Shown here: positions 36,666 to 48,804 of the stretch, in pieces
Layout: every line of letters begins with the position of its first letter
How positions within the stretch are numbered: the first letter of the stretch is position 1
Assembly: GCF_907164915.1 (NCBI RefSeq)
Contig: NC_061864.1
Coordinates: 9,865,889 to 9,929,888, forward strand
Length of the DNA: 64,000 nucleotides
Source of the DNA: Impatiens glandulifera
Taxonomy: Eukaryota; Streptophyta; Magnoliopsida; Ericales; Balsaminaceae
Direction of reading: 5' to 3'
Notes under the pieces: model-generated
The model's input: only the letters and a program-made list of their open reading frames with translations
The model's database searches: none
Told to the model about the DNA's origin: nothing
Made by a program: the position numbers and the translations under genes

Positions 36666-37559
36666 TTTTAATTAAATACATCAAGTTTGTTTCTATCTAG
36701 ATCATATAGATAATGTTATTATAAAAGGCCTAAAATATGACCATTGAATGACTTGAGATCCGAAATATTAATTCGGATTTAATTGAGATCGGATTGAATT
36801 GAAATCGGATTCTATTGAATTTAGATCGGATTAAATTCAGATTTAATTACAATTATCCAAATTACCCAATCTATTTAAAAATTATACTTTTTAATTTATT
36901 TTTCTTTTGAATTTCAACTTAATATAATATATTTTTTTACTTATTTTCCATCATTTACTCAACTTTTTTTTCTTTCTTTCTATTTTTTAACTAATTCATA
37001 TTATAATATTATATATATATATATATATATATTAAAATAATTATATGTTTTTTTTAGTGATAATAAATTTATTTAGTAATAGATTTTTAACCAAAAGAGT
37101 TGAATTCCAAATTTAGTGATGAAACATTATAATTCTTTTATAATTAGTTTAGTTTTAGACTCTAAAACTAATTTTAAATTATTTAAAGTTAAAAATATTT
37201 ACAAATTGCCTGAAAAATGTTATCTAAAAGACATTAGTGACCAAGAAATATATTATTTGATATCACACTCCAACATTATAAAATAACATTATAAAATTTC
37301 AAAATATTTATTTCATCAATTAATTTTGCAGATTAGTTGAAATAATTAAGTAATAAAATTATAATTTAATTGATAGATTAATTTTACTTGTTTTTTACTT
37401 TATCAGTAATGAATCTATGTATAATTCACCTCGAAAAATATAATTTTTAGATAATTTATTATTATTTTATGTTTTAAGTATTTTTATTTTTATTTTTTTA
37501 TTACTATTTCTTTTATATTTTATTGATGTATTCAAGAGAATATTTTATTTATCAACGCC

Positions 37560-37881
37560 CAGCGACACTCTAGCGATTCGAATGTCACTTGCTATTATCA
37601 ACATTCAGCGACACTCCGACGATTCGAACGTCACTTGTTGTCATCAACATTCAGCGATACTCCGACGATTCAAACGTCACTCATTGTCATCTATATTCAG
37701 CGACACTCCGGCGATTCGAACGCCACTCGCTGTCATCAATATCCAGCGATACTTCGGCGATTCAAACGTCACTCGCTGTCATCAACATCCAACGACACTC
37801 CGGCGATTCAAACGTCACTCGCTTTCATCAATATCCAGCAACACTCCGACAATTCAAACCGTCACTCGCTGACATCAACAT
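37560..37881 (+). repeat. 46-bp minisatellite, seven copies
   Basis: Units start at 37560, 37606, 37652, 37698, 37744, 37790 and 37836, each exactly 46 bp, with core CAGCGACACTCCGGCGATTC. Copies differ only by point changes. It is GC-richer than its surroundings. Because 46 is one more than a multiple of three and the unit has no stop, all three forward frames stay open; the overlapping frames here are an artefact. It lies in the part of the left arm with no right-arm counterpart. Confidence 0.92.
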
Positions 37882-38404
37882 CTCATCCCATCGGCAACAC
37901 CCTCTTCAATCTCTGCCCAAGGCTCTATTGCACCCATCTATGTTACATCCCGTAATTAGGTGGCTGACATACTCATCAAGGCGATTCGAGGAAGTATGTG
38001 GCAAGTTGGGCAGTTTCAACATCTACTTCCCAACATTTTATCTCAGATTTTGTTTTCGTATAGAATTCACTATGAAATTATTAGAGATAAATAATTAATC
38101 GTGAGAATAGGGATAAATTAATCGGTAAAAATGGAAAGAAAAATTAATTAATAAGAGAAAAGAGAATATTCGGTATTTAAAAGGAATATTCTGTTTTCGC
38201 GGCCCCAATTCGCGTTCCCTATCATTACTCTCTATATATATAAATACAATTTTTAAATTCCCTCCTCACATCACACCACGTTATACCTTTCTTCAATTCT
38301 TGGTCCAAATTTTCTAACTCAATCATTTCTATATATCCTATAATATAATTATAGTTGAGTCAAATTTAGGAGAATATCCATTTTATATCTTTTATACATT
38401 TATT

Positions 38405-41374
38405 TGCAGACAGAACAGGGGCATCGGTTAACACTGAAAGATGTGCGACATATTCTTGATTTGCGTCTAAATTTGATATCAGATGATGCATTGGACAAAG
38501 ATGGATTCAAGCATTATCTTGGTGGTGGTGAATGGAAACTCAGCAAAGGATCAATGATTGTAGTAAAAGGGAAGTCGTGACACTCATTGTACAGAACACA
38601 TGTGAAGGTACTCAAAGATGATCTGAATGCAGTACAAGCTGAAAGCTCTCTAAATCTGTGGCATCAACGCCTTGGCCACATGAGTGAGAAAGGGCTGCGA
38701 ATTCTGGTGAGGAAGTTGCACATTCCCTCAACCAAAGATGAGGTTCTGGATCTAAGCGACTACTGCCCATTTGGTAAGCAACATCGAGTCTCTTTTAGTC
38801 AGACATCAGAAAAAAAAACATAATGTGTTAGACTTGATTTATTCTGATGTGTGTGGTCCTTTTGAAGTGGAGTCATTGGGTGACAATCGATATTTTTTAA
38901 CATTTATTGATGATGTGTCTAGAAATGTGTGGGTTTATTTTATGAGAACAAAAGACCAAGTATTCAATTACTTTCAAGAGTTCCATGTCATGGTAGAAAG
39001 AGAGACAGACAGTAAGCTGAAATGTCTTCGCTCTGATAACGGGGGAGAGTATACCTCCAAGGAATTTAAAGCATACTGTACCAAATATGGTATTCGACAT
39101 GAAAAGACAGTGCCTGGAACTCCGCAGCACAATGGTGTGGCTGAGAGAATGAATCGCACCATTGTAGAAAAGGTGAGATGCATAGTGAAGATGGCAAAGT
39201 TGCCAAAACAGTTTTGGGGAGAAGCAGTTCGCACAGCCTGTATCTCATAAACAGGTCGCCATCTGTTCCTTTGAAATTCGAGATACCAGAAACAGTATGG
39301 TCTAAGAAGAATGTTTCATACTCACATCTAAGGGTGTTTGGATTCAAAGCATATGTGCATATTCCAAAGAAACAAAGATCCAAGTTTGATGATAAAGCAA
39401 CTCCATGTATTTTCCTTGGATATGGAAATGAAGAATTTGGGTACAGGTTATGAGACTCAAAAAAGAAGAGAATTGTCAGGTGCAGAGATGTTGTGTTCTT
39501 TGAAGATCAGACAGGGATAAGTTAAGAAATCAACGAGAATTCAGAGAGGGTTGATGAGTTCATAGAACTCATACCAGTTCCTTCATATGTACAGTCAGCA
39601 GTAACAAATGAAGATGAACATGATGAAGAAGTTGCTGAAGAAACCTCTGACATGAATGGTAGTAATGATGATGATATTGTTAATGATGCTTCTATGCAGG
39701 GGGAGCAACATCATCAAGTGGAGCCAGAAGAGCCCCAAGTAAGAAGATCAGAAAGAGAGCACAAACCTTCTAAAAGATACCCTTCTTCAGAGTATATCCT
39801 GTTGACAGAAGAAGGAGAGCCAGAAAGTTTTCAGGAGGCACAAGCTCATAAAGACAAAGTTAAGTGGCAGGATGCAATGAAAAACGAGATGAAGTCATTG
39901 CAAGAAAATGACACATATGAGCTTGTGGAGCTTCCTAAGGGCAGAAAGGCCTTGAGAAATAAATGGTGTTCAAGCTAAAGAGAGATGAAAATGGAGAACT
40001 TATGAAGTACAAAGCCCGACTGGTTGTAAAGGGTTTTGGACAGAAATAGGGCATCGACTTTGAGGAAATTTTCTCATCAGTGGTAAAGATGACTTCCATT
40101 CGTGCAGTGTTAGGTCTAGTATCTGGCCTAGATCTTGAACTTGAACAACTTGATGTAAAAACTGCATTCCTTCATGGTAACCTTGAAGAAGAGATCTATA
40201 TGGTGCAACCAGAGGGATTTGAAGTGAAAGAAAAAGCGAACATGGTTTGCAAATTGAAGAAGAGTCTATATGGTTTGAAACAAGCCCCGAGACAGTGGTA
40301 CAAGAAATTTGACTCCTTTATGATGAGTCATGGGTACCAGAAAACCAAGGTAGATCCATGTATTTTCTTCAAAAGATTTCCTAATGGAAAATTTATAATC
40401 ATTTTACTTTATGTTGATGATATGTTGATTGCAGGACAGGATGCTCTATTTATAGCTATGTTGAAGAAAGAGATGTCCAAGACATTTGAAATGAAAGACA
40501 TGGGTCAAGCACGCCAGATATTGGGCATGAAGATTACTCGTGACAGAAAGGCTAAGAGACTTTGGTTGTCACAAGAGAAGTACATTGAAAGGGTGCTTGA
40601 AAGATTCAACATGCAAGGAGCAAAGAAAGTAAGTTGTCCACTTCCTAGCCATTTGAAATTGAGCAAGAAGTTGTGTCCATTAACAGAAAAAGAAAAGGAT
40701 GAAATGTCAAGTGTGCCATACTCCTCAGCTGTAGGGAGTTTGATGTATGCAATGGTTTGCACTAGGCCAGATATAACTTATACAGTCGGTGTGGTAAGCA
40801 GATTCCTTTCTAATCCAAGAAAACAACATTGGGAAGCAGTGAAATGGATCCTTAGATATCTAAGAGGCACTTCCAATTTGTGTTTGAGTTTTGGAAATGG
40901 TGAACATGTGCTAGAAGGTTACACTGATTTTGATATGGCTGGAGATCTGGATCACAGAAAATCCACTTCAGGTTATGTGTTTACTTTTGCAGGGGGAGTC
41001 GTGTCATGGAAATCCAAATTGCAGAAATGTGTGGCTTTGTCAACCACAGAAGCAGAATACATTGCAGCCACTGAAGCTGGTAAAAAGTTATTGTGGTTGA
41101 TTAGATTTCTCTTGGAGCTTGGTATGTAACAAGAAGGTGCAGTTGTTTTCTGTGATAGCCAGAGTGCTATAGATTTGAGCAAAATTCTACATATCATTTC
41201 AGAACTAAGCATATTGATGTGAGATTTCATTGGTTAAGAGATGCAATAGAAAGCCAGCAGATCAAGCTGAAGAAAATTCACACTGATAAGAATCCATCAG
41301 ACATGTTTACGAAGATAGTTCCAAAAGACAAGTTTGAGCTTTGTTGTCGGCTTGTCGGCGTGAATACCAAGTGA
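38405..41374 (+). pseudogene. Copia pol remnant
   Basis: Domains in order: a GAG-pre-integrase motif ([13 protein letters not shown]) from about 38657; integrase with SDVCGP near 38850 and SDNGGEY near 39040; RT with YVDDMLI near 40415; RNase H ending near 41374. Breaks include a stop near 38580, a frameshift around 38771-38823, stops or shifts near 39240, 39452, 39523, 39978 and 40048, and a stop after 41129. Where the 3624 element carries its nonsense codon, this copy has Trp (near 40296). No product is expected. Confidence 0.85.
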
Positions 41375-41421
41375 TGACTTGAAGATCGGTGTGCCTCTCT
41401 CCGTGGGATGGAGGGGGAGAT

Positions 41422-41966
41422 TGTTGGGCCTTATGGGTCCATCCCAATTAGGCAATATAAAAACCAAATAAACCCTAATTTTGTTTCTCTCTCTACCACA
41501 ATTTTTAGTGAGAGTTCTGTGAAGAGATCAAGAGAAACAGAGTGAAGAAAATACAGAGGAAGAAGAAGAGAAGAAGATATAGAGGAAGAAGAAGAGAAGG
41601 AGAACAGAGTATCACCTTCTTTGTCTTGATTACCCTCAGGTTCATTTCTCTCTTATTTGTAAAGAGAATTTCATGTTTTCTCAAACCTTGATTTGTTTGG
41701 GTTTGAATGAAATTAGTTTCTCTGTATGTATACCTCAACTTTAGGTTCAAAGTTGAGAAGAACAATTGTATCGGTTTCTTACTGATTAGTGAAATCTGTT
41801 GGTTTTGCCCCTGGTTTTTTACCCTCCGTGTTGAGAGGGTTTTCCACGTAAATCTGGTGTTCTTTATTACTTTGCTGATCTGCTAGTATGATTTGGTTGA
41901 CTTGTGAAATTAATCAGATCAATTGAATTCAATAGGAAAGTATTATTCAACTTGAAATTCCTAACA
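41422..41966 (+). repeat. 3' LTR of truncated copia
   Basis: Begins TGTTGGGCCTTATGG after the purine tract GGATGGAGGGGGAGA and ends TTCCTAACA. TATA box at 41456-41462. No second LTR copy was found, so no target duplication can be assessed. Confidence 0.8.
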
Positions 41967-43132
41967 GAGTGACCCTCCGACGCTGGACATTTCAACTAGG
42001 GCATTCCATATCTCGAGAACGTAATGTTAGTGAACGAAAAATGTATCCATTAACTTAGTATAGTCCTAAATAACTAATCTCGTGTATAACTTTTTCTTCT
42101 TTTTTCATTAAAAATATAATTTTATAATGACAATCAGAAAAAAAAAAAAGAAATTATAGACAAATACAAGTATACAGAAAAATCAAAATATTATAATCAT
42201 ATACTTAGTACCTTAATTAATACATAATACTTATTTTTTTTTTAAAATAGGTCTGCGGATATGGCCCCGAAGATTTGTTCCTTTAGTCTGCGGATTTGTT
42301 GAACTTACCCTAGGGCAGACCCTAAGTGGGTGGCGGTGCTAAGAATGGTGCCGACCTAGTCTAATTTGAGGCACTTTGTGTCATACCTTCAAACTTGTCG
42401 GTGGCGGTGCTAAGAAAGGTGCCGACCTAGTCTAATCTGAGGCACTTTGTGTCATACCTTCAAACGTGTCATATCGTGTCATATCGTGTTGAGGCTAGCA
42501 TTTATGCATATTGTATTGTATCGAGGCTCATTCAAATTATCATTATCCACATACTCATTTGTACCGTGTTACCATGTGTCGTGTTAACTCGTTCTCAAAT
42601 CCGTTTATATCGTATTTTGGCGTGTTGTACTAGATCATACTTAAATTGTTTATATTATTATTACATATAATTTTACTCTTTTTAAAGAATTTTTCACGCT
42701 TTTTTTTACTTTTATTATTATTATTATTATATATTAGGGTCATTATGGTGAAATTAACCGATTAAATCGAAATTAATTAGATTTATTCAAACTATTATAA
42801 ACACAACTAAATAGTCTTTTTTTTTTACAAACAAATATTAAATCAATACTAAACATTTGAATTGCAATTTTAAGACACCAAAATATGCGTTAATATTAAT
42901 ATAATATTTTATATAAGAAACAAATATTAAAATAATATTTTGAAAATATATCAATAAATTATATTTTATAGGAAAAAATGTTTTTTTTATTAGAGATAGT
43001 GTTAAATTACAGAAAATTAGTTAAATTATAAATAGCTAGTTAATTTAAAATTATAGTAATTGATAATAATAAAAATATATTAATTAAAAATATATTTCTA
43101 GTTATTGAAAAAGATATAAAATGATAATTTAA
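41967..43132. other. Spacer DNA, no gene recognised
   Basis: Includes a 71-bp tandem duplication (42330-42470), then TGTCATATCGTG/TGTCGTGTTAAC-type sequence (42470-42640) resembling the ends of non-autonomous plant transposons, then AT-rich DNA up to the right inverted arm. Confidence 0.45.
42330..42470 (+). repeat. 71-bp tandem duplication
   Basis: Two copies of a unit starting GGTGGCGGTGCTAAGAA and ending near CTTCAAACnTGTC, differing at about three positions. Confidence 0.85.
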
Positions 43133-43507
43133 AATGTATAAAAGATATAAAATGGATATTCTCCTAAATTTGACTCAACTATAATTATATTATAGGATAT
43201 AGAGAAATGATTGAGTTAGAAAATTTGGACCAAGAATTGAAGAAAGGTATAACGTGGTGGTGTGATGTGAGGAGGGAATTTAAAAATTGTATTTATATAT
43301 ATATATAGAATAATGATAGGGAACGCTAATTGGGGCCGCGAAAACAGAATATTCCTTCTAAATACCGAATATTCTCTCTTCTCTTATTAATTAATTTTTC
43401 TTTCCATTTTTACCGATTAATTTATCCCTATTCTCACGATTAATTATTTATCTCTAATAATTTCATAGTGAATTCTATACGAAAACAAAATCTGAGATAA
43501 AATGTTT

Positions 43508-44386
43508 GACTCCAATAACTTTTTTTTTCTTTTTTTTTTATAGCAAAAATACCTCCTTCATGAAACTAGATTTACTATGTATGAATAGGGCAAGGATCCC
43601 GTTCCATGTAGCCCTATGTGTACCCTTTCTTTGAATTTTTTTTTTAAAATTACTCGTTTAAATTATTGTATTTGTGTTTATAAAAATTAAATCTTTTATT
43701 AATTTTTCAAAAGATACATAGAGTGGAACATCAAATCTGACCGTATGAATATGCTAATTTAAGAAGGAAAAAAAAATAAAATGGTTGAGTTTTAAAAAAT
43801 ATATATTATAAGTATATGAGTATATGATCATCTAAATATTATTTAACATTAAATTATTTAATTTATTAATTAAAATATTTTTATTTTTATTATTAAATTT
43901 AAATTATAAGTACTAAATAATATTTAATAATTTATACTAAATATATCAAATAATTATATTTTCTATGAAACAAACTTTTTCAGATTTCCCAAGTTATTAA
44001 GTAGTAGCTTGTATTTAAATTTATGTCAGGTTTGTTTATTCATATAGTCTATATTTACAAAAAGAAAAAAAGAAAAAAGTGTGTAATTGAGAAAATCCTA
44101 CATATTAATTAGAGTAATATATATATAATCACACCCACTACAATTTATCGGATTCTCTTACCGTAATGTACAACCTCTATGTGTGTTTAAACAGGTCAAA
44201 TTGTTAATTTATGATTGACATATCCTTGAAATTAACTTGAATAGGTTAATTAAACAAATTAATTAAGATAAAAATTGATACATACAAGTCTGTTGTTAAA
44301 AGTGTTATTTATAACATGGTAACTAATTAAGCTAATTGGTTGGTAATGTTTGGGAAAATAAAAAATTTGGTCACAAGGGGTTAAGT
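43508..44386. other. Arm-specific DNA without gene
   Basis: AT-rich. I see no match to 37510-38032 in the other arm and no recognisable gene. Confidence 0.45.
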
Positions 44387-45612
44387 TAGGATGGCAACGG
44401 GTATCCTACCCGCCGGGTAGTGAAATACCCATCTCCGAACCCGATTTTCATTTTAATATCCGACCCCGACCCCGAACCCAACGGGTATCTCTATTTAGAT
44501 CCCCATCCCCGATTTGTAGGGTACCCGATACGGTATCCCATTACCCGATTAAAGTGTAAAATTATATTTATTATTTTTAAAATATACAAAATATTAAAAA
44601 AAAAATATTTTTTTTTAATTAACATATTCAGACTAAAATAATTTTAAACTATTATAAATTAAATCTAATATCTTAACTAATATGTTATTACAAAATATAA
44701 ATGACCAAAAAATATTAATAAATATTGAATACTTAAACAACAATATCATTCATACTACATAATATAAATTCATTCATACCACAAAATATAAATAAATAAA
44801 CTTAAAACAGACACAACAATATATATTTAATTAAACATAAACTTCAAAATATTCATCAACAAGACAGTTTTCTCAAAAAAAAAAAAAAAAACATATTTTT
44901 TGAAGAGAGTCTTGTAAAAGTTACAGAAATGTCACCTTTGTTGCTGTTAAAACGGAATAAGAAATTACAAAATAGAGATCGAAGATTAAGTTAATAAATA
45001 AATATAGGATTATAAAAGTTAAAGAAAAAACATAACTTTATTAAATAATAAATAACATTAAACTAATAATATCAAAATTTGAAAAACTCAAATGAAAACA
45101 TTACTTACTGTAGATGTTGAACAAAAATTAGAAAGAACATTGAAAATAGAAGTTGAAGAACAAAACTAAAGAGAATGTTGAAAATAGAAGTTGAAGAACA
45201 AAACTACCGAGAACGTTGAAGATAAAAGTTGAAGTGAGGTTGAAAAAAATAAAAAATGAAGATTAAAAGTCATGACTAATGAGAGAGAAACAATTATTAG
45301 AATGATATTGGTCGTGACTTATGGTTTTGGGTAAAGAGAAAATAAATACTATATTTATTGTATTGTAATGATGGTTAAGAGGTGGAATTTGAAAAGTTAT
45401 TTAAATTTTAACAATATATATATATATATATATTAATATTCGGGTATCGGATTTGGGTTTCCAACACTATCCATCCCCGATCCCGAACCCGATCGGGTAA
45501 CATTTTTTATTCCCCATTTCCGACCCTGACCCCGAACCCGATTTTAAATACCCGAACCTGATCATCGGGTACCCACGAGTATCGAGTATACGGGTACCCA
45601 TTACCATCTCTA
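44387..45612. mobile_element. Non-autonomous hAT-like element
   Basis: Ends TAGGATGGCAACGGGTA (left) and TACCCATTACCATCTCTA (right) are imperfect inverted repeats. Both subterminal regions are rich in CCCGAACCCG/CGGGTA motifs. Flanking GGTTAAGT (44379-44386) and GGTTAAGC (45613-45620) form an 8-bp target duplication with one mismatch, matching the hAT pattern. The interior is AT-rich with 30-40 bp imperfect repeats near 45110-45230 (GTTGAAGAACAAAACTA) and no transposase. Confidence 0.75.
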
Positions 45613-46621
45613 GGTTAAGCACACGGACCTCTTAATGAGGCTATGGATATTAACCTATTTTTGTTGTAGACTAGAATAGGGGATTGGTTGATAATATTTT
45701 ATAAAACTAATTTAGTTAATTTTTATTTATTTAATTTATTTAATGATAGTTACATCTTTACTTTTAAATAAGAATATAATTATATTTTTAATAAATAGTA
45801 ATAAAAAAATAAAAATAAAAATAAAAATACTTAAAACATAAAATAATAATAAATTATCTAAAAATTATATTTTTCGAAATGAGTTGCACATAGATTCATT
45901 ACTTACTGATAAAGTCAAAAACAAGTAAAATTAATCTATCAATCAAATTATAATTTTATTACTTAATTATTTCATTTAATCTGCAAAATTCATTGATGAA
46001 ATAAATATTTTGAAAGTTTTCATTACAAAAAACATCAATTTTATAATGTTGGAGTGTGATATCAAATAATACATTTATGGGGCACTGATGTCTTCTAGAT
46101 AACAATTTTCAGCCCATTTATAAATATTTTTAACTTTAAATAATTTAAAATTAGTTTTAGAATCTAAAACTAAATTAATTATAAAATAATTATAATGTTT
46201 CATCACTAAATCTAGAATTCAACTAAAATTTATTACTAAATAAATTTATCATCACTAAAAAAAACATATAATTATTTTAATATATATATAACTTTAAAAA
46301 ATCTAATTTATGATATATATAAATATAATATTATAATATATGAATTAGTTAAAAAAAAATAGAAAAAAAAAAGTTGAGTAAATGATGCGAAAATAAGTAA
46401 AAAATATATTATATTAAGTTGAAATTCAGATAAAAACAAATTAAAAATTATATTTTTTTAAATAGATCAGATAATTTGGATAATTCTAGTTAAATTTGAT
46501 CTCAATTCAATCCGAATTAATATTTCGGATCTCAAGTCATTCAATGGTCATATTTTAGGCCTTTTATAATAACATTATCTATATGATCTAGATAGAAACA
46601 AACTTGATGTATTTAATTAAA

Positions 46622-46690
46622 AAGATGTAATATTTATAAAATCTAAGATATAATATTTATAAAATCTAAGTTGTAATATTTATAAAATCT
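46622..46690 (+). promoter_or_regulatory. DEFL upstream motif, three copies
   Basis: Three tandem copies of the GATGTAATATTTATAAAATC unit, 140-210 bp before the DEFL 4 start. Mirror image of the array upstream of DEFL 3. Confidence 0.6.
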
Positions 46691-46829
46691 CATAGTTTGA
46701 GTAAGAGGGATAAAGTAATAAATGAGGGTAAGAGTATAAATAGACATACACAAAGACAAGTTTATTATTATTATTATTATTATAAAATCTCATAATTAAG
46801 TTATTTATCAAATCAACTGTTGGAAAACA

Positions 46830-47199
46830 ATGGCCAAGTTCTCTTCTTGCAGCAGCAGCAACTTCAACTTCATGATCATCACTCTTGTTTTCTCATGTGA
46901 GTATTAATTAATTAAGCTTGTAATTAATTAATTTGATCATTTTTACATGAATTAATATATATATATATATTAATGGGGGATGTTTGTTTATATGTGAAAT
47001 AATAGTGTTAATGATGATGAGGTCATGTGAAGCAGCGCCGGCGCCTTTCAAAATCGTTTGTGTAAGACAACTGCAAATCGGTAATTGCCTCCCTGGTCCC
47101 TGCCAGGCAGAATGCTTTCAGAAGTTCAAGGGTAATAACCCCATTGCCAGATGTGTTTACGGTTCGACTAGTTCATGTAACTGTCAGTACAATTGCTAG
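46830..47199 (+). CDS. Defensin-like secreted peptide 4 (two exons)
   Basis: Exon 1 is 46830-46896 and exon 2 is 47006-47199, with a 109-bp phase-1 GT-AG intron; the product is 86 aa. Residues 1-32 form a signal peptide (MAKFSSC start, hydrophobic ITLVFSLLMMM core). Cysteines at 41, 50, 55, 59, 72, 80, 82 and 86 fit the plant defensin pattern, with the last residue being Cys 86. The mature sequence is identical to DEFL 3 in the opposite arm, so the duplication is recent, or the arms have undergone gene conversion. TATA box at 46735-46741. The CFQKFKGN segment between Cys 4 and Cys 5 is shared with DEFL 1. A secreted, disulphide-rich peptide; target unknown. The in-intron ATG at 46984 is not the start. 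Confidence 0.9.
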
Positions 47200-47337
47200 T
47201 TTATTTATACATGTTTATCATCTTTAAATAATCTTTTTAAAGATATATATATATATATATGTATATATCCGAAGACAGACCTCGTTTTGTCAGGAATGCT
47301 TAATAAAATTATCATTTTCCTCCGCTTTAATTAGATG

Positions 47338-48629
47338 TCTCGGCTCTGAGACGGGGCACTATATAAATTTAAATTTTGGTAAGTAAATTATTATTTTTTT
47401 ATTTTAATTAATAAAATAAATATAAATAATTAATATATTATAAATAAGGGAACTTAAAAAGAAGATAAAAAAAATTAATTTTATAATATATATTTAATAT
47501 TAAAGGAAAAAAGAGAAAAAAATAATATTAATAATATAATATTATTAAATATTAAAAATTGAGGGCCCTATAAAAATGAGGCTCAAAGTAACCTTATTTA
47601 AAGTTCATTTTTTCCAAACTAACCTAGTTTTTTTATTTATTCCCAAACTAACCTAGTTTACTATTCAAACTCAATTTTTTTTTATTTATTTATTCTTTTT
47701 ACATTTAAAATTCATTATATATAAAACTAAATTATTTATATTTTGATATATAATTTAAATTATTACTTTTATAAATTAAATTATTTATATTTTGATATAT
47801 ATTTTAAATTATTATTTTTATAAATTTAATTATTTATATTTTGATATATAATTTAAATTTAATTATTTTTTATAAATTTGATTATTTATATTTTAATATA
47901 TATATATATATATATATATTTACATTTTAATTATTATTTATATATAATAAATATTCCATTTAACATTCTAATAATAAATGCTAACAAATTTAAAATATTT
48001 TAATTATAATAATATAATAATTATTTATTCATACAAATGTTTTTAAATTTATCAATTATTTATTAAATATAATAACATTTTTAATTAATATTTTAATCCT
48101 AGAAATATGGTAATCTTTTTATTATATTTAATAAATAATTGATAAATTTAAAAACGTAAATATTTAATTATTATATTGTTATGGTTAAAATATTTTAAAT
48201 TTATTAGTATCCAACAATTATTTATTAGAATGATTTAATATTTATTACACTATATAAATAATAATTGAAATATAAATATATATATATTAAAATACAAATA
48301 ATTAAATTTATAAAAAATAATTAAACTTAAATTATATATCAAACTATAAATAATCTAATTTATAAAAATAATAATTTAAAATATATATTTTAGTTTATAT
48401 AAATAATAATTTAAAATATATATCAAAATATAAACTTTATATATAATAAATTTTAAATGTAAAAAAATAAAAAAATAAATAAAACTTAAATTTGAATAGT
48501 AAACTAGGTTAGTTTGGGAATGAATGAACAAACTATGTTAGTTTTGGAAAGTGAACGCCAAACAAGATTACTTTGCGAAACCGTTCCTATTCAACTGCAT
48601 TATTGTCTTACCCTAGGACCGGCCCTAAA
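47338..48629. mobile_element. Composite TIR element inserted 3' of DEFL 4
   Basis: Absent from the left arm, where TAATTAGATGG-type sequence is followed after about a dozen bases by GGTCATGATGTGTGGG. The left part (47350-47590, GGGGCAC...AATTTAAATTTTGG...GAGGGCCCT) is a family member of the insertion in the broken DEFL at 61965-62197. The right end has CTAGGACCGGCCCTAAAG. A second, MULE-family MITE (47578-48580) sits inside. Confidence 0.55.
47578..48580. mobile_element. MULE-family MITE with long TIRs
   Basis: The arms are long inverted repeats. The left has CAAAGTAACCTT, then CCAAACTAACCTAGTTTACT, AAACTCAATTTTTT and ACATTTAAAATTCATTATAT; the right has the reverse complement of the same series. 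The AT-rich inner arms match those of 12955-14460, but the transposase remnant is missing, so this is an internal-deletion derivative. Confidence 0.65.
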
Positions 48630-48804
48630 GGGTCATGATGTGTGGGGTTGTGAAAACTTTAAGAAAAAAAATTACGTTAACTTCATAATTAATCAATCAA
48701 AAAAAACACATATTATTAAGTTAAAGGAAAATAGCAATAATAAATACATGTAACATCTCATCACTTAACTATTATTACATTAAACAATTAATAATTTAAT
48801 CAAT

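Larger units (their letters stand above)
34476..38400. repeat. Left arm of a large inverted duplication
   Basis: Read on the minus strand, this arm is collinear with 43133-61710. The matching blocks are 38400-38033 with 43133-43507; 37509-35967 with 45793-47337 (including DEFL 3 and DEFL 4); 35952 to about 35775 with 48632-48808; about 35770-35116 with 55258-55862; and 35045-34476 with 61262-61710. Sequence between blocks exists mostly in the right arm, so this arm is near the pre-insertion state. Only 37510-38032, holding a 46-bp minisatellite, is specific to this side. Confidence 0.8.
38405..41966 (+). mobile_element. 5'-truncated, decayed copia element
   Basis: Only the 3' two thirds remain: from just before the GAG-pre-integrase domain through integrase, RT and RNase H to a 545-bp 3' LTR (41422-41966). 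The gag, protease and 5' LTR are missing and left-arm sequence abuts directly. It is a different family from the element at 3624: protein similar, LTR different. It occupies the spacer between the two inverted arms. Confidence 0.85.

Noticed and set aside
37582..38098. Three overlapping plus-strand frames of 96-169 codons
   Set aside because: They are read-throughs of a stop-free 46-bp minisatellite in all three frames, which no real gene would require.
38033..43507. Interpreting 38033-38400 and 43133-43507 as TIRs of one 5.5-kb transposon
   Set aside because: Possible, but the same inverted collinearity continues outward through the DEFL genes to 34476 and 61710, so a larger inverted duplication explains more of the data.
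46984..47005. ATG at 46984 as the DEFL 4 start (and 36329 for DEFL 3)
   Set aside because: These lie in the intron; the shared exon 1 with signal-peptide start and matched splice sites is conserved in every family member.
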